Assembly: GCF_900110505.1 (NCBI RefSeq)
Contig: NZ_FODZ01000005.1
Span: 248,001 to 312,000, forward strand
DNA from: Luteibacter sp. UNC138MFCol5.1
Lineage (GTDB): Bacteria > Pseudomonadota > Gammaproteobacteria > Xanthomonadales > Rhodanobacteraceae
Direction of reading: 5' to 3'
DNA length: 64,000 nt
Shown: piece by piece, positions 17,344 through 25,196 of the stretch
How positions within the stretch are numbered: position 1 is the stretch's first letter
How the letters are laid out: each line of letters starts with the position of its first letter
Translations under genes and position numbers: made by a program
Notes under the pieces: generated by a model
Told to the model about the DNA's origin: nothing
The model's database searches: none
Seen by the model: only the letters and a program-made list of their open reading frames with translations

Positions 17344-19459
17344 GGACGATCTCCTTGCTCAGCGGGGTGTCCGGCATGTACGCGGCGAGGATGGACTCGC
17401 CATCGAGCAGCGCCATGCGGACGAGGTGCAGGTGTTCGATGAGGTGCGCGCTGTCGTCGTGCTCGCCCACGCTCGCGATCGCCGTGGCGACCGCGTCGCG
17501 CGCCAGCAGGTAGCCCGGCGCGTCGGGCTTCTCGTAGAAGCGGGCGAGGCTGCGCAACGCCGCGTCCAGATAGGGCTTGAGCGTCGACGGCACGCCGCGA
17601 CGGACCATGTCGTGGCGCAGTTCGATCAACGCGCGTCCCGTCTCATGCACCGCGAGGGCCCAGGCGAACAACGCGCGCGAGTCGCTGCTGCCGGGCTCGG
17701 TCTGGGCGGCGATCTGGCTGACGAGATCGTGGTTGACGCTTTCGAAGCGGTGGCGCAGACCGGGCAACGGCGCCTCCGCGGCGAGCGCCACCTGCGCGCG
17801 CAGGCGCGCGAGCTGGCGGCGCCGCAGCCAGGCGCTGCCGATCGCGGGCGGGATCACGATGAACGACACCGCCGCCGCCAGCAGGCCCACGATCTGCGCG
17901 ACCGCGTCGTTGATGAAGTGCGCGGGGTCGTAGGTCTGCGTGTTCTTGAACGCCAGGATGTAGACGAGGCCGAGCGCCCAGCCCAGGCCGAGGCCCGCCC
18001 AGCGCGGGCTCGCCATGAGCATCACGCCCACCACGATGAATGGGAACACGCCGGCGACCAGCAGACCGTAACCCTCGAGCTGCGTCAGCACGAAGAAGTT
18101 GCAGACGAAGCCGAGCACCATGCCGATGAAATAGCCCCAGGTCAGCTCCCAAGTGGCGCGCGTGGGATTCGGGATGGTCGCGAACAGGCCGGCGAAGATC
18201 GTCGCGTTGAGCATGGCGCCCCCGCCCTGCGGCCAGGCGCTCTCGATCCAGTACACACCGAGCGCGAGCATCGCCAGCGTCGTGCGCAGCGTCGCGATGC
18301 CGGCCCCCACGAAGTCGTTGCCGCGATCGAAACGCACGCGTTCGGCGGACCCGGCGATGACGCGCGGCGCCTGCAGCGCCACGGCGGTGTCGACGTAGTC
18401 GTGCAGCTCATCGACGAAGCGCCGCAGCAGCGACGCGCCGGTGTCGAAGTCGCGCAGGTCGTGCGCGTCGTCGAGGGTGGCGCGCAACGCGGCGCGCGAC
18501 GAGGCGATCGCGTCGCGCGCGGCCGTCAGGCGGGGCAACAGGATGCGCGCGGCCGAACCGGCCTCGATCGGCGCGTCCAGCGCCTCCCCGATCGGCCTGT
18601 ACAGCTGGATGAGCGTGTCGGCCGCGCGGTCGCGACGCGCGCGCTTGAGGCGGTTGATCAGGTGATGCAGCGACTGGAAGCTGGTCGAGGCGGCCATGAA
18701 CCGCTGGTTGAACAGGCGCATCTGGTTGCTGCGGGCGCGAGCATCCGCGTCGGCGAAGATGACCGAGCTGCGCAGGTCTTCCAGCGTGACGGACGCGCGC
18801 ACGAAGCGCAGGTGGGCCTTTTCCATCGATTCGCGCGGGATGGCACCGCCGACGCTGTCGCGGACGAAGCCGAGGAAGTGCGCGAACTGGTCGCGGGCCG
18901 TGCGCCGCAGCACGTCGCGCATGCGGCTGGGAAAGACCACGTCGCTGATCACGCCGCTGACGAGGACGCCGAGCAGCACTTCGCTCAGGCGCGCGACGGC
19001 GGAATCGAAGACGCCCGGCGGGTTGTCGATGACCGGGATCGCCACGATGGCGGCGGTATAACCCGCAAGCACGAACGCGTAGGCCTTGAAGTTGCGGTAG
19101 AGCGTCGCCCCGCCGGCGCAGAGGCCGATCCAGAGCGACAGCGCGACGAGCAGGAGGTCGCGCTGCTGCGGAAACGTTGCCATGATGGCGATCGCGCCGA
19201 ACGCGCCGGCAAAGGTACCGAGCGTGCGATAGAAGCTCTTCGCGAGCACGAGGCCCGACTGGCGGTTGGCGACGATCAGGGTCGTGATCATCGCGGTGGA
19301 CGGCGCGGGAAGGTCCACGCGCATCGCGATCCAGCCCGCGACGAAGAGGGCCGTCAGCGTCTTGGCGACGAACAGCCACACCGACGCTTCCTCGCGCAGC
19401 GTGTTCGCGAGAACGTCGTGGGTGAGCGGAACCCTGGTTGAGGCCGTCGATGCGGACAT
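17333..19459 (-). CDS. aaeB: FUSC-family inner-membrane efflux protein (AaeB-like)
   Basis: 708 residues. Two sets of membrane helices (about residues 30–185 and 375–520) are separated and followed by soluble helical regions, the duplicated FUSC/ArAE layout. Conserved features include WIAMRVDLPAPSTAMITT near the start and TLAMLALGVYWIESAWPQG at the second membrane set. AaeB-type proteins expel p-hydroxybenzoate and related aromatic acids. It lies 11 bp downstream of marR and overlaps the DUF1656 gene, so the regulator controls its own pump operon. Export of plant phenolics or hydroxybenzoate (also the precursor of xanthomonadin-type pigments) is a plausible inference. Confidence 0.87.
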   Translation of the reverse strand: MSASTASTRVPLTHDVLANTLREEASVWLFVAKTLTALFVAGWIAMRVDLPAPSTAMITTLIVANRQSGLVLAKSFYRTLGTFAGAFGAIAIMATFPQQRDLLLVALSLWIGLCAGGATLYRNFKAYAFVLAGYTAAIVAIPVIDNPPGVFDSAVARLSEVLLGVLVSGVISDVVFPSRMRDVLRRTARDQFAHFLGFVRDSVGGAIPRESMEKAHLRFVRASVTLEDLRSSVIFADADARARSNQMRLFNQRFMAASTSFQSLHHLINRLKRARRDRAADTLIQLYRPIGEALDAPIEAGSAARILLPRLTAARDAIASSRAALRATLDDAHDLRDFDTGASLLRRFVDELHDYVDTAVALQAPRVIAGSAERVRFDRGNDFVGAGIATLRTTLAMLALGVYWIESAWPQGGGAMLNATIFAGLFATIPNPTRATWELTWGYFIGMVLGFVCNFFVLTQLEGYGLLVAGVFPFIVVGVMLMASPRWAGLGLGWALGLVYILAFKNTQTYDPAHFINDAVAQIVGLLAAAVSFIVIPPAIGSAWLRRRQLARLRAQVALAAEAPLPGLRHRFESVNHDLVSQIAAQTEPGSSDSRALFAWALAVHETGRALIELRHDMVRRGVPSTLKPYLDAALRSLARFYEKPDAPGYLLARDAVATAIASVGEHDDSAHLIEHLHLVRMALLDGESILAAYMPDTPLSKEIVHAT

Positions 19460-19470
19460 GGCGCGCTCGC

Positions 19471-19962
19471 TTACTCCCCGAACCCACCAAGCATCTTCTT
19501 CAGCAGGACCTCGAGCTGGCCCTGCTCGTCGGACGTCAGGTTACGGGTCTGCCGGTGAAGGAGCGTGACGATGTCGGGAAGGAAGCCCTCGATCGCCTCC
19601 ACGCCCTCGGGGGTGAGCGTGAGGGTGACCTTGCGCCGGTCGTCCTCGCTGCCGGAGCGGACGATGTAGCCCTTGTCGCAGAGCTGACCGGTCAGGCGCG
19701 TGACGTTCGCCGACTTTTCCCCGGCGACGTCGGCCAGCTCGGACGGATGGAGGCTGTTGTCGGGCGTGCCGTACAGCATCATCAGGATGTTGTACTCGGG
19801 GTGGTTCAGGCCGTACCGGCGCATCGCCGCGTTCGCGTCGTCGTTGATCTCCTTGAAGAGATGCTTCACCAGGCGCGTGACGATCGCAGGCTGCCGCGGG
19901 AAGGCGGGGTACTTGGCGATCGTGATATCGAGACGGGCTTCGGTGGTGGCGAAATCGCGCAT
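19471..19962 (-). CDS. MarR-family transcriptional regulator
   Basis: 163 residues with a winged helix-turn-helix (about residues 55–115: LHPSELADVAGEKSANVTRL, then a GSEDDRRKVTLTLT wing). The DRR motif in the wing is the MarR signature. It is the first gene of the efflux operon and is expected to repress it until a phenolic ligand binds. ATG 19962 has GGAG about 10 nt upstream and a good promoter at 19993–20020, so the 5' leader is short. Confidence 0.92.
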   Translation of the reverse strand: MRDFATTEARLDITIAKYPAFPRQPAIVTRLVKHLFKEINDDANAAMRRYGLNHPEYNILMMLYGTPDNSLHPSELADVAGEKSANVTRLTGQLCDKGYIVRSGSEDDRRKVTLTLTPEGVEAIEGFLPDIVTLLHRQTRNLTSDEQGQLEVLLKKMLGGFGE

Positions 19963-19992
19963 GGCGGCGCTCCGGCGGTGGTTACTCCATAA

Positions 19993-20020
19993 GTATATAG
20001 TTCATTTGTGTATATTCAAT
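19993..20020 (-). promoter_or_regulatory. Promoter/operator of the marR–efflux operon
   Basis: On the minus strand, TTGAAT (20020–20015) and TATACT (19998–19993) are spaced by 16 bp and sit in an AT-rich island unlike its surroundings. The imperfect repeats of TATATA/GTATAT inside it make a likely MarR binding site over the core promoter. Confidence 0.6.
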
Positions 20021-20058
20021 ATGTGTAATTGATCCGACTTATCGCGCTGCTTCGACTC

Positions 20059-20896
20059 TTATTTCGCCAGCCGCTCGCGCCGGTAGCCCGCGTTGAACCA
20101 TGCGCCGAGTCAGCCGGGCGCGGCGGTCCAGCCATGGGCCTCTGGCCGCCGCCCCGGCAGGCTAGCCGCCAAGGTGACGTACAGGATCAACGGTTGGCCC
20201 ACCACCGGCAGGTCACGAGTCCGCCGCCGCACGGGCTCGTACGTGCATAAGCCCCCGGTGCCACAGCCACCACCGACCAATCGGAACTAGGCACCAGAAT
20301 GACCTGCATCTGGCCATTGCCCAGCTTCGCTACGTCAACAATGAATCTCTCCCAGAACGGGAGGGACCGGCCTGCCCGATAGCGCTGACAGGACTCCCGT
20401 GATGTCCGTCGTCGATTTGGCTAGACCATGTGCTTCTTGGCGTTGCTCAATTATTAGTGGCCCACGGGCCGAGATGGCCCAATTCAGTCCGGCACGGCGA
20501 CGTCAACCACCTTGCCTCTTGACCGGAACGCGAGCGATCGCCTTGCAATCACAAACGCTACCGACAACGTCGATCCGGCGACGAAGTATGTTGCTCCGGC
20601 AGCTGGCCCCTGCATGTGCGGCGAGGTAACTACCGACAGGATGGCCGGATACAGCGATGAGCATGGCCCGATTATTCAATGATCCGATCAAACGAACATT
20701 CCATCCAGCCGGAGTGACGCCCTGCATCATGTGTTCGCAAGCTTGGGGATTTCCAGAATTGCTGCGGTACATGGCCACAAGCTTCTCGGCCACCTCAGCG
20801 CCTGGGCCTGTCGCCTCTATATCGGCATTCAGGCCAGGGTTCGGCATCGTCGGTTGCCGACGCGGCAGTGACGCTTTCGATCTCAATGGTTTCCAT
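20059..20896 (-). pseudogene. Degenerate gene of about 280 codons, unknown function, broken by several indels
   Basis: A strong AGGAGAATGATC ribosome site precedes ATG 20896, 3 nt after the Nudix stop, so this was the third gene of that operon. The starting frame (METIEIESVTAASATDDAE) stops at 20795, but protein-like sequence continues by hopping frames at G/C runs: 20837–20839 (one base too many), 20607–20610 (one too many), near 20484 (a stop plus one missing base), 20351–20353 (one too many) and 20252–20256 (one missing). It then reads on to a TGA at 20110 and a final TAA at 20059. Segments such as MQGVTPAGWNVRLIGSLNN, ATYFVAGSTLSVAFVIARR (hydrophobic), ERFIVDVAKLGNGQMQVIL and LPVVGQPLILYVTLAASL look like one decayed protein. 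I do not recognise the family. The stitching is my inference; separate small genes are possible. Confidence 0.5.
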
Positions 20897-20898
20897 GA

Positions 20899-21489
20899 TC
20901 ATTCTCCTTTCGTCACCAACGAGCTTATTTTTTCTAGGAACCGTGGTACCTGATTGATTGTCTGTAGGCCTTGGACGCGCTCAAATCTGAACCACTCCGC
21001 GCTGGAGGCTTCGGTCTCGTCGAGCACCACCTCACTAGGATGATCGATAAAGGCTGGATACCAAAGCGATGCATCCTCGTGGCACGCAGCGATATCGCCT
21101 AACGTTTGGGCGAGGCCACAGAACGCGGCCGCTTCGCCTGCAAGGGACACGCTGATACCGCACTCTTCATGCAGTTCACGTTCCGCTGCCCGATACGGTG
21201 GTTCGCATATATCGACGTGGCCGCCTGGAGGGAGCCATATCCCCGACTTCCGGTGAGAAATTAAGAGCACATGTCTTATGTGCCGGATCACGGGCACCGC
21301 ATACACGACGAGATGGCGCGAAGGGATGTTAGGAGATACACGCCGGTAGACGTCGTTGGTCGAGTTCAGCCAGGCGAGCACATTTATCGCATCCTCGCGT
21401 TCCTGCTGGTCCCAGGGCGTTATGATGCGCAAAGTGTCCCGCAGGTGGGCGACAGCTTCCTCGATATCTTCAGTGCTATGACTATGCAT
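20899..21489 (-). CDS. Nudix hydrolase
   Basis: 196 residues. The Nudix box is present as GGHVDICEPPYRAAERELHEECGI, matching GX5EX7REUXEEXGU, so a metal-binding diphosphohydrolase site is expected. The upstream 60 residues are a helical extension (EEAVAHLRDTLRIITPWDQQEREDAINVLAWL) seen in a group of Nudix proteins with unknown substrate. The start overlaps the preceding 77-residue gene by 8 nt and the stop is 2 bp before the ATG of the degenerate gene, so this is a tightly coupled operon. The region is visibly less GC-rich than the core, which suggests transfer. Confidence 0.88.
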   Translation of the reverse strand: MHSHSTEDIEEAVAHLRDTLRIITPWDQQEREDAINVLAWLNSTNDVYRRVSPNIPSRHLVVYAVPVIRHIRHVLLISHRKSGIWLPPGGHVDICEPPYRAAERELHEECGISVSLAGEAAAFCGLAQTLGDIAACHEDASLWYPAFIDHPSEVVLDETEASSAEWFRFERVQGLQTINQVPRFLEKISSLVTKGE

Positions 21490-21715
21490 TTATGAGAGAC
21501 CAGTTTTCCCGCTGTTTTGATTTCAGAAGCTCAACCCCGATGTGCCGCCTTTCATCGTCAGTCAGATCCTCGTCCATTTCGTCGAGTATTTCCTCAAATT
21601 CGTTGATCATGGGCGCGTAGCAATAATCAGGACAGCGCATGAGCGCGTCGGCGACATCGATGATGTCGGCATTGACGCTCTGACGCAATTGAACGACCTC
21701 GTCATCGTTGATCAA
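21482..21715 (-). CDS. Small acidic protein of unknown function
   Basis: 77 residues from TTG 21715. It is strongly acidic (FEEILDEMDEDLTDDERRHIG) and predicted helical, with no signal peptide. Its last codons overlap the Nudix start, which supports it being translated. It resembles no family I recognise; size and charge would suit an adaptor, antitoxin or immunity-type protein, but nothing shows that. The TTG start has only a weak ribosome site, so the true start could differ. Confidence 0.6.
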   Translation of the reverse strand: MINDDEVVQLRQSVNADIIDVADALMRCPDYCYAPMINEFEEILDEMDEDLTDDERRHIGVELLKSKQRENWSLINA

Positions 21716-21774
21716 TCCGCATTGATTGCTAGTAACGGCTTCGGTTCCTGTGAGGCCTTACTCTCCTGGTACCC

Positions 21775-21978
21775 GTGTCGACTCAGGATCCTCTCGAGTG
21801 GCCTTTCGCGTCGGGACGGGTCAATCTCATAGTCTGCAAGGATAAGGACTGCACGCCGATGGAGCCGACGATCGCCAACGTGACGGAGGGCTACAGGGGC
21901 GCAAGGGAGAAAGCCGCGTTGCAGAAAGGGCATGGCGCCACCAACCCAACGATGCGCCCGTTCGACCGCGCGAAATAG
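21775..21978 (+). CDS. Short ORF, possibly a gene remnant
   Basis: 67 residues from GTG 21775 with mostly G/C third positions (e.g. VNLIVCKDKDCTPMEP, then EGYRGAREKAALQKGHG). There is no Shine-Dalgarno sequence, and the antisense frame (21981–21712) is also open. It may be the 3' remnant of a larger gene at the island boundary. The rest of 21716–22014 holds nothing else I can support. Confidence 0.25.
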   Translation: MSTQDPLEWPFASGRVNLIVCKDKDCTPMEPTIANVTEGYRGAREKAALQKGHGATNPTMRPFDRAK

Positions 21979-22014
21979 CACAACTCAATCACCTGCAACG
22001 CAAGGGAGCCACCG

Positions 22015-22506
22015 ATGCCTGAGAAGACGCCCGCCCCGTCCGCCGCCACGACCGTGGAACGCGAGTCCGATCGCGCGCTCGTGGTCCGGCGCACGTTCGC
22101 CGCACCCGCCCGTCAGGTGTTCGAGGCCTGGCGCGATCCCGATGCGTTCATCAGCTGGTGGGTTCCGAAGGCGTTCGCTTCCGCCCTGCTCTCCCACCGG
22201 CTCGACGTGCGCGAGGGCGGTTCGTATCGCCTCGAGTTCCGCAACCCGGAATCAGGCGAGCCGATGGCCTTCTTCGGCACGTACAAGGAGGTGATCCCGA
22301 ACGAGCGCATCGTCTGGACGAACGAGGAAAGCGACGATGGCGCGCTCACCACGGTGACGTTCGAGGAGCGCGACGGGAAGACGCTCGTGACGTACCACGA
22401 ACGCTATCCGAGCAGCGAAGCGCTGGAAGACGCTCTCGCCGGATCGGCCGAAGGGCTTCCCGGGCAGTTCTCGCAGCTGGACGATTTCCTCAGCGGCCGC
22501 GCCTGA
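22015..22506 (+). CDS. SRPBCC (AHSA1-type) domain protein
   Basis: 163 residues with one START-like/Aha1 C-terminal fold. The opening VVRRTFAAPARQVFEAWRD, the SWWVPK block and GSYRLEFRNPESGEPMAFFG, then the C-terminal SQLDDFL end, are typical of the AHSA1 subfamily. Members bind small hydrophobic ligands or assist stress responses; many lie next to ArsR regulators, but none is seen here. It stands alone and is convergent with the next gene. Confidence 0.9.
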   Translation: MPEKTPAPSAATTVERESDRALVVRRTFAAPARQVFEAWRDPDAFISWWVPKAFASALLSHRLDVREGGSYRLEFRNPESGEPMAFFGTYKEVIPNERIVWTNEESDDGALTTVTFEERDGKTLVTYHERYPSSEALEDALAGSAEGLPGQFSQLDDFLSGRA

Positions 22507-22518
22507 CCGGGCCGGAAA

Positions 22519-23286
22519 TCAGGGCTTCGGGCACGCCGCCGGCGTCGTTCGCGGCGCGTCGCCCGCCCTGGCGAACACCTGCGCCGCCAGCGGGGTCCAT
22601 GAGCGCCAGGCATGCACGCCATCCCCGCTGATCACGTGAGCGTCGGGCACCGCGGGTCGCAGCAGCGGCATGTTGCGGGCGAATTTGTCGTCCGCGCCCC
22701 ACGCCAGCCAGACGCGCGGATCGCCGCCCTCCATCGACCACGCCTTCGCGCGGCGCCACAGTTGCTCCTGCCAGTTCGCGGCGTCGGGCGGCGCCGCGAC
22801 GGGCGCCTGCCAACGCGCGAGACCCCCGGCGTCGCGGATCCGACGAAGCATCGCGTCGTCGCCCAGGTACGGCGCGAGCAGCACGATGCCGTCGACGTCG
22901 CACGGATACGCCGTGTCGTAGAGCAGCGCACCCATGCCGCCCAGCGAGGCGCCCACGAGCCATACCTCCGCGTGCCGGGCGCGCTCGTGCTCCACCAGCG
23001 CGTGCAGGTCGGGCATCGCGCGCTCGTCCTTGTAGTAACCGATGGTCATCTCGACGAACACGACGTCCGCGTCGGGCCACGCCGAACGAATCGCGTCACC
23101 GACGCCACCCGCCTGAAGGGAGTCCAGGTTGTCCCCGATCCCCGGCAAGACGAGGACGACGCGACGCGGCGCCTGCTCGGCGGCAAGGCGGCGCACCGCC
23201 GGCGGCTTCGAGGTATCGCGTACCGGATAGCACGCGCTGGCCGAGATACAGGCAAGCGCGACGGCGATCCATCGTAGGAGGTGCAT
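22519..23286 (-). CDS. Alpha/beta hydrolase-fold lipoprotein
   Basis: 255 residues from ATG 23286, where a signal peptide with lipobox (ISASAC, Cys about residue 19) begins; upstream in-frame Met (23316) would spoil it. The oxyanion strand VVLVLPGIGDN, the nucleophile elbow GASLGGMG and a late GVHAWRSW His are consistent with a Ser hydrolase. The substrate is unknown. The protein is probably tethered on the periplasmic face of a membrane. It precedes no obvious operon partner; the sigma/NrsF pair lies 135 bp upstream on the same strand. Confidence 0.82.
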   Translation of the reverse strand: MHLLRWIAVALACISASACYPVRDTSKPPAVRRLAAEQAPRRVVLVLPGIGDNLDSLQAGGVGDAIRSAWPDADVVFVEMTIGYYKDERAMPDLHALVEHERARHAEVWLVGASLGGMGALLYDTAYPCDVDGIVLLAPYLGDDAMLRRIRDAGGLARWQAPVAAPPDAANWQEQLWRRAKAWSMEGGDPRVWLAWGADDKFARNMPLLRPAVPDAHVISGDGVHAWRSWTPLAAQVFARAGDAPRTTPAACPKP

Positions 23287-23421
23287 GATCGGCTCCGGGC
23301 ATCGGTTCGTCGCCATGCATACGCATGACCGCCCCCTTCCGGATGCATCCTGAGGGCCATGCCGTGCATGGCCGATGATCGCGACACGCGGTGACGGGTC
23401 AGACCGGGAATGGCGGCACGA

Positions 23422-24069
23422 TCACCAGCGCAGCCAGCGCGGGCCGGCGAGCGCGCCGATGCCCGCCGCCACCAGCATGCCGACCACGTACCAGATCGCC
23501 CAGAACGGCGGGGCCATTTCGGGGCAGTGGAAGCAGTAGCCCATCGCGGCGATCGCGCCGGCGAGGAGCCCCGCGACGGCGCCGGCGAGGCGCAGGCGGA
23601 CAGGCGCCATGCCGCGGATACCCCAGAACACGGCGACGATCGAGGGCAGCGACAGCAACGTGATCAGCACCGAGCAGACTTTCCACGTGTGTCCCAGGAC
23701 GAGCGCGCCGCGCTGCGCGGCCTCGGCACCGCCCAGAACGATGGCGGCGAGCATCCACGCGAGCAGGAAAGGCAGGCCGAGCGCGAACCATCGCGGCGTG
23801 CCGATGCGCGCCGCCGGGCGGGACAGGCGCAGGCTCACCAGCAGGGCGACGACGGCGACCGCGGAGGGGAGCGCGAGGCGCACCCAGAATGCGGGGTCGT
23901 GGATCACGGTCGACAGATCGGGGCGCACGCCGAGCAGCACGAACATCAGCGCGGTGGATGCGGCCGTTCCGGAAGCGAGGCCCAGGACAAAGCGGCGCCG
24001 CGCCTCGCGGCGAGCCGGCGCGGGCGACGGTTCGCGCGCTAGGAGGGCAACGAGGTCGTCGGTCTTCAT
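23422..24069 (-). CDS. nrsF: NrsF-type membrane antisigma factor (DUF1109)
   Basis: 215 residues with about six membrane segments (for example GLASGTAASTALMFVLLGV and LPFLLAWMLAAIVLGGAE) and the conserved Cys/His block GYCFHCPEMAPPFWAIWY near the C-terminus. This is the DUF1109 family; in Caulobacter the member NrsF holds the ECF factor SigF at the membrane and releases it under heavy-metal stress. The start overlaps the sigma gene by 4 bp (ATGA), so partner stoichiometry is coupled. The two Cys residues in GYCFHC may be the sensor. Confidence 0.9.
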   Translation of the reverse strand: MKTDDLVALLAREPSPAPARREARRRFVLGLASGTAASTALMFVLLGVRPDLSTVIHDPAFWVRLALPSAVAVVALLVSLRLSRPAARIGTPRWFALGLPFLLAWMLAAIVLGGAEAAQRGALVLGHTWKVCSVLITLLSLPSIVAVFWGIRGMAPVRLRLAGAVAGLLAGAIAAMGYCFHCPEMAPPFWAIWYVVGMLVAAGIGALAGPRWLRW

Positions 24070-24647
24070 GCGCCACCCCGGATGCGGGCGGCCAGCGCCT
24101 TCAGGCCGCGATGAATGCCGACCTTGATGGCGGATTCGGACAGGCCGCTACGTGCCGCGGCTTCCGCGACGGTCAGTCCCTGCAGTTTGACCAGCTGGAT
24201 GGGCAAGCGATGACGGTCCGGAAGCATCTGCAGCAAGTGTCCCACGTCGCGCCGCGCGTCGGCCGGCTCGTCGTCGGAAGCGACGAACAGGTCGTCGTCG
24301 CCGATCGGATCGTGCAGCGCTTCGCGCCGGGCGTGCGCCCGGAAGAAATCGACGAGCTTGTAGCGGGCGATCGCATGGATCCACGCGGTGACCGGCTCGC
24401 CCGCCCGGTAGGTGTGCCGCGCGTTGTGCACGGCCAGCAAGGTGTCCTGGAGGATGTCCTCGACGTCTTCGAGCGCCCGCGGCAGGCGCCGGCGCAGATA
24501 GGCGCGCAGGTAGGAGGCCAGCCGATCGAGGAAGCCGCGATACGCGACGCCGTCGCCAGCCATGCCGGCGATGAGGCGAACGCGCAGTTCATCCTCGACC
24601 TGCGCGCGTCGTTCGGCCGCTGGGTCGCATGTCCGCTCGGGGATCAT
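24066..24647 (-). CDS. sigF: ECF sigma factor, SigF type
   Basis: 193 residues from ATG 24647, which has GGAG 9 nt upstream; longer in-frame starts (to 24908) give an unnatural N-terminus. Region 2 (YLRAYLRRRLPRALEDVEDILQDTLLAVH) and region 4 (QLVKLQGLTVAEAAARSGLSESAIKVGIHRGL) are intact. It is co-translated with the NrsF antisigma gene. A promoter of the type it should recognise lies upstream at 24773–24800, implying autoregulation, and the same motif precedes both bufferin operons. Leaders: about 118 nt separate the promoter from the start. Confidence 0.93.
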   Translation of the reverse strand: MIPERTCDPAAERRAQVEDELRVRLIAGMAGDGVAYRGFLDRLASYLRAYLRRRLPRALEDVEDILQDTLLAVHNARHTYRAGEPVTAWIHAIARYKLVDFFRAHARREALHDPIGDDDLFVASDDEPADARRDVGHLLQMLPDRHRLPIQLVKLQGLTVAEAAARSGLSESAIKVGIHRGLKALAARIRGGA

Positions 24648-24772
24648 TGACGCTCCGTCCAGGGGGATGCGCGCCATGCGGTTCACGGCGCCCGGCAGTG
24701 TAGACCAGGCGACGCGACGATCCGCATGGCGAGGCATGAGTCGCGTGATCGGCATGGCGTCCATGATCCCGA

Positions 24773-24800
24773 GTTCGTCCGGCGCCGCCCGGCGGTTACA
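24773..24800 (-). promoter_or_regulatory. SigF-type promoter for the sigF–nrsF operon
   Basis: On the minus strand TGTAACC (24800–24794) and CGAAC (24777–24773) are separated by 16 bp. Caulobacter SigF promoters have the same GTAACC / CGAA elements, so the operon is probably autoregulated. Confidence 0.8.
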
Positions 24801-24832
24801 GCGCGACGAAAAATTTTTTCTCGATGGCCGGC

Positions 24833-24860
24833 TGTAACCGTCGCGACCCGGCCGACGAAC
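24833..24860 (+). promoter_or_regulatory. SigF-type promoter for the first bufferin operon
   Basis: TGTAACC (24833–24839), 16-bp spacer, CGAAC (24856–24860), 47 bp before the first start codon. It diverges from the sigF promoter, with only 32 bp between the two -35 boxes; an A/T-tract (AAAAATTTTTT) lies between them. Confidence 0.82.
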
Positions 24861-24906
24861 TCGTCCATGAAGCCGGCCACCCGGGTCCGGCATGACGGGA
24901 GTTCCC

Positions 24907-25188
24907 ATGTCACACCGTTACGTCACGTCGCTCGCTTTCTCCGTCGCCGCCCTCGTCGCGGGCGTGGCGCATGCCGATGAGAAGCAAAGCGGCAAGCAGC
25001 CGGCCGTCGAAAAATGCTGGGGCGTCGCGAAGGCGGGCCAGAACGATTGCGCGGCCGGTCCGGGCACCACGTGCGCCGGCACCGCGAAGGCGGATTACCA
25101 GAAGAACGCATGGAAGAACGTACCCGCCGGTACCTGCACGTCGATCAGGACGCCCAAGGGCAACGGCTCGCTGACCAAGGCGGGCTGA
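24907..25188 (+). CDS. bufA1: Bufferin-1 family Cys-rich exported peptide (DUF2282)
   Basis: 93 residues. A Sec signal peptide (cleavage near AHADE, residue 23–24) precedes a core with four cysteines: [37 protein letters not shown]. This pattern is DUF2282. In Caulobacter such peptides (bufferins) are modified on Cys by a DUF692/MNIO enzyme and bind copper in the periplasm. ATG 24907 follows GGGAG at 24897–24901. It is first in an operon with a DUF2063 gene and a DoxX gene but no adjoining MNIO gene. Confidence 0.88.
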   Translation: MSHRYVTSLAFSVAALVAGVAHADEKQSGKQPAVEKCWGVAKAGQNDCAAGPGTTCAGTAKADYQKNAWKNVPAGTCTSIRTPKGNGSLTKAG

Positions 25189-25196
25189 GCGTCGCC

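Noticed and set aside
17267..19441. A 724-codon plus-strand frame over the FUSC gene
   Set aside because: Antisense to an intact FUSC protein; Arg/His/Glu-rich shadow.
20657..20953. A 98-codon plus-strand frame opposite the broken operon gene
   Set aside because: No ribosome site; the minus strand has a strong AGGAG, coupling to the Nudix stop and more protein-like sequence.
24647..24908. An N-terminally extended start for the ECF sigma factor
   Set aside because: The extension lies across its own promoter and reads unlike protein; ATG 24647 has a GGAG ribosome site and gives the normal family length.
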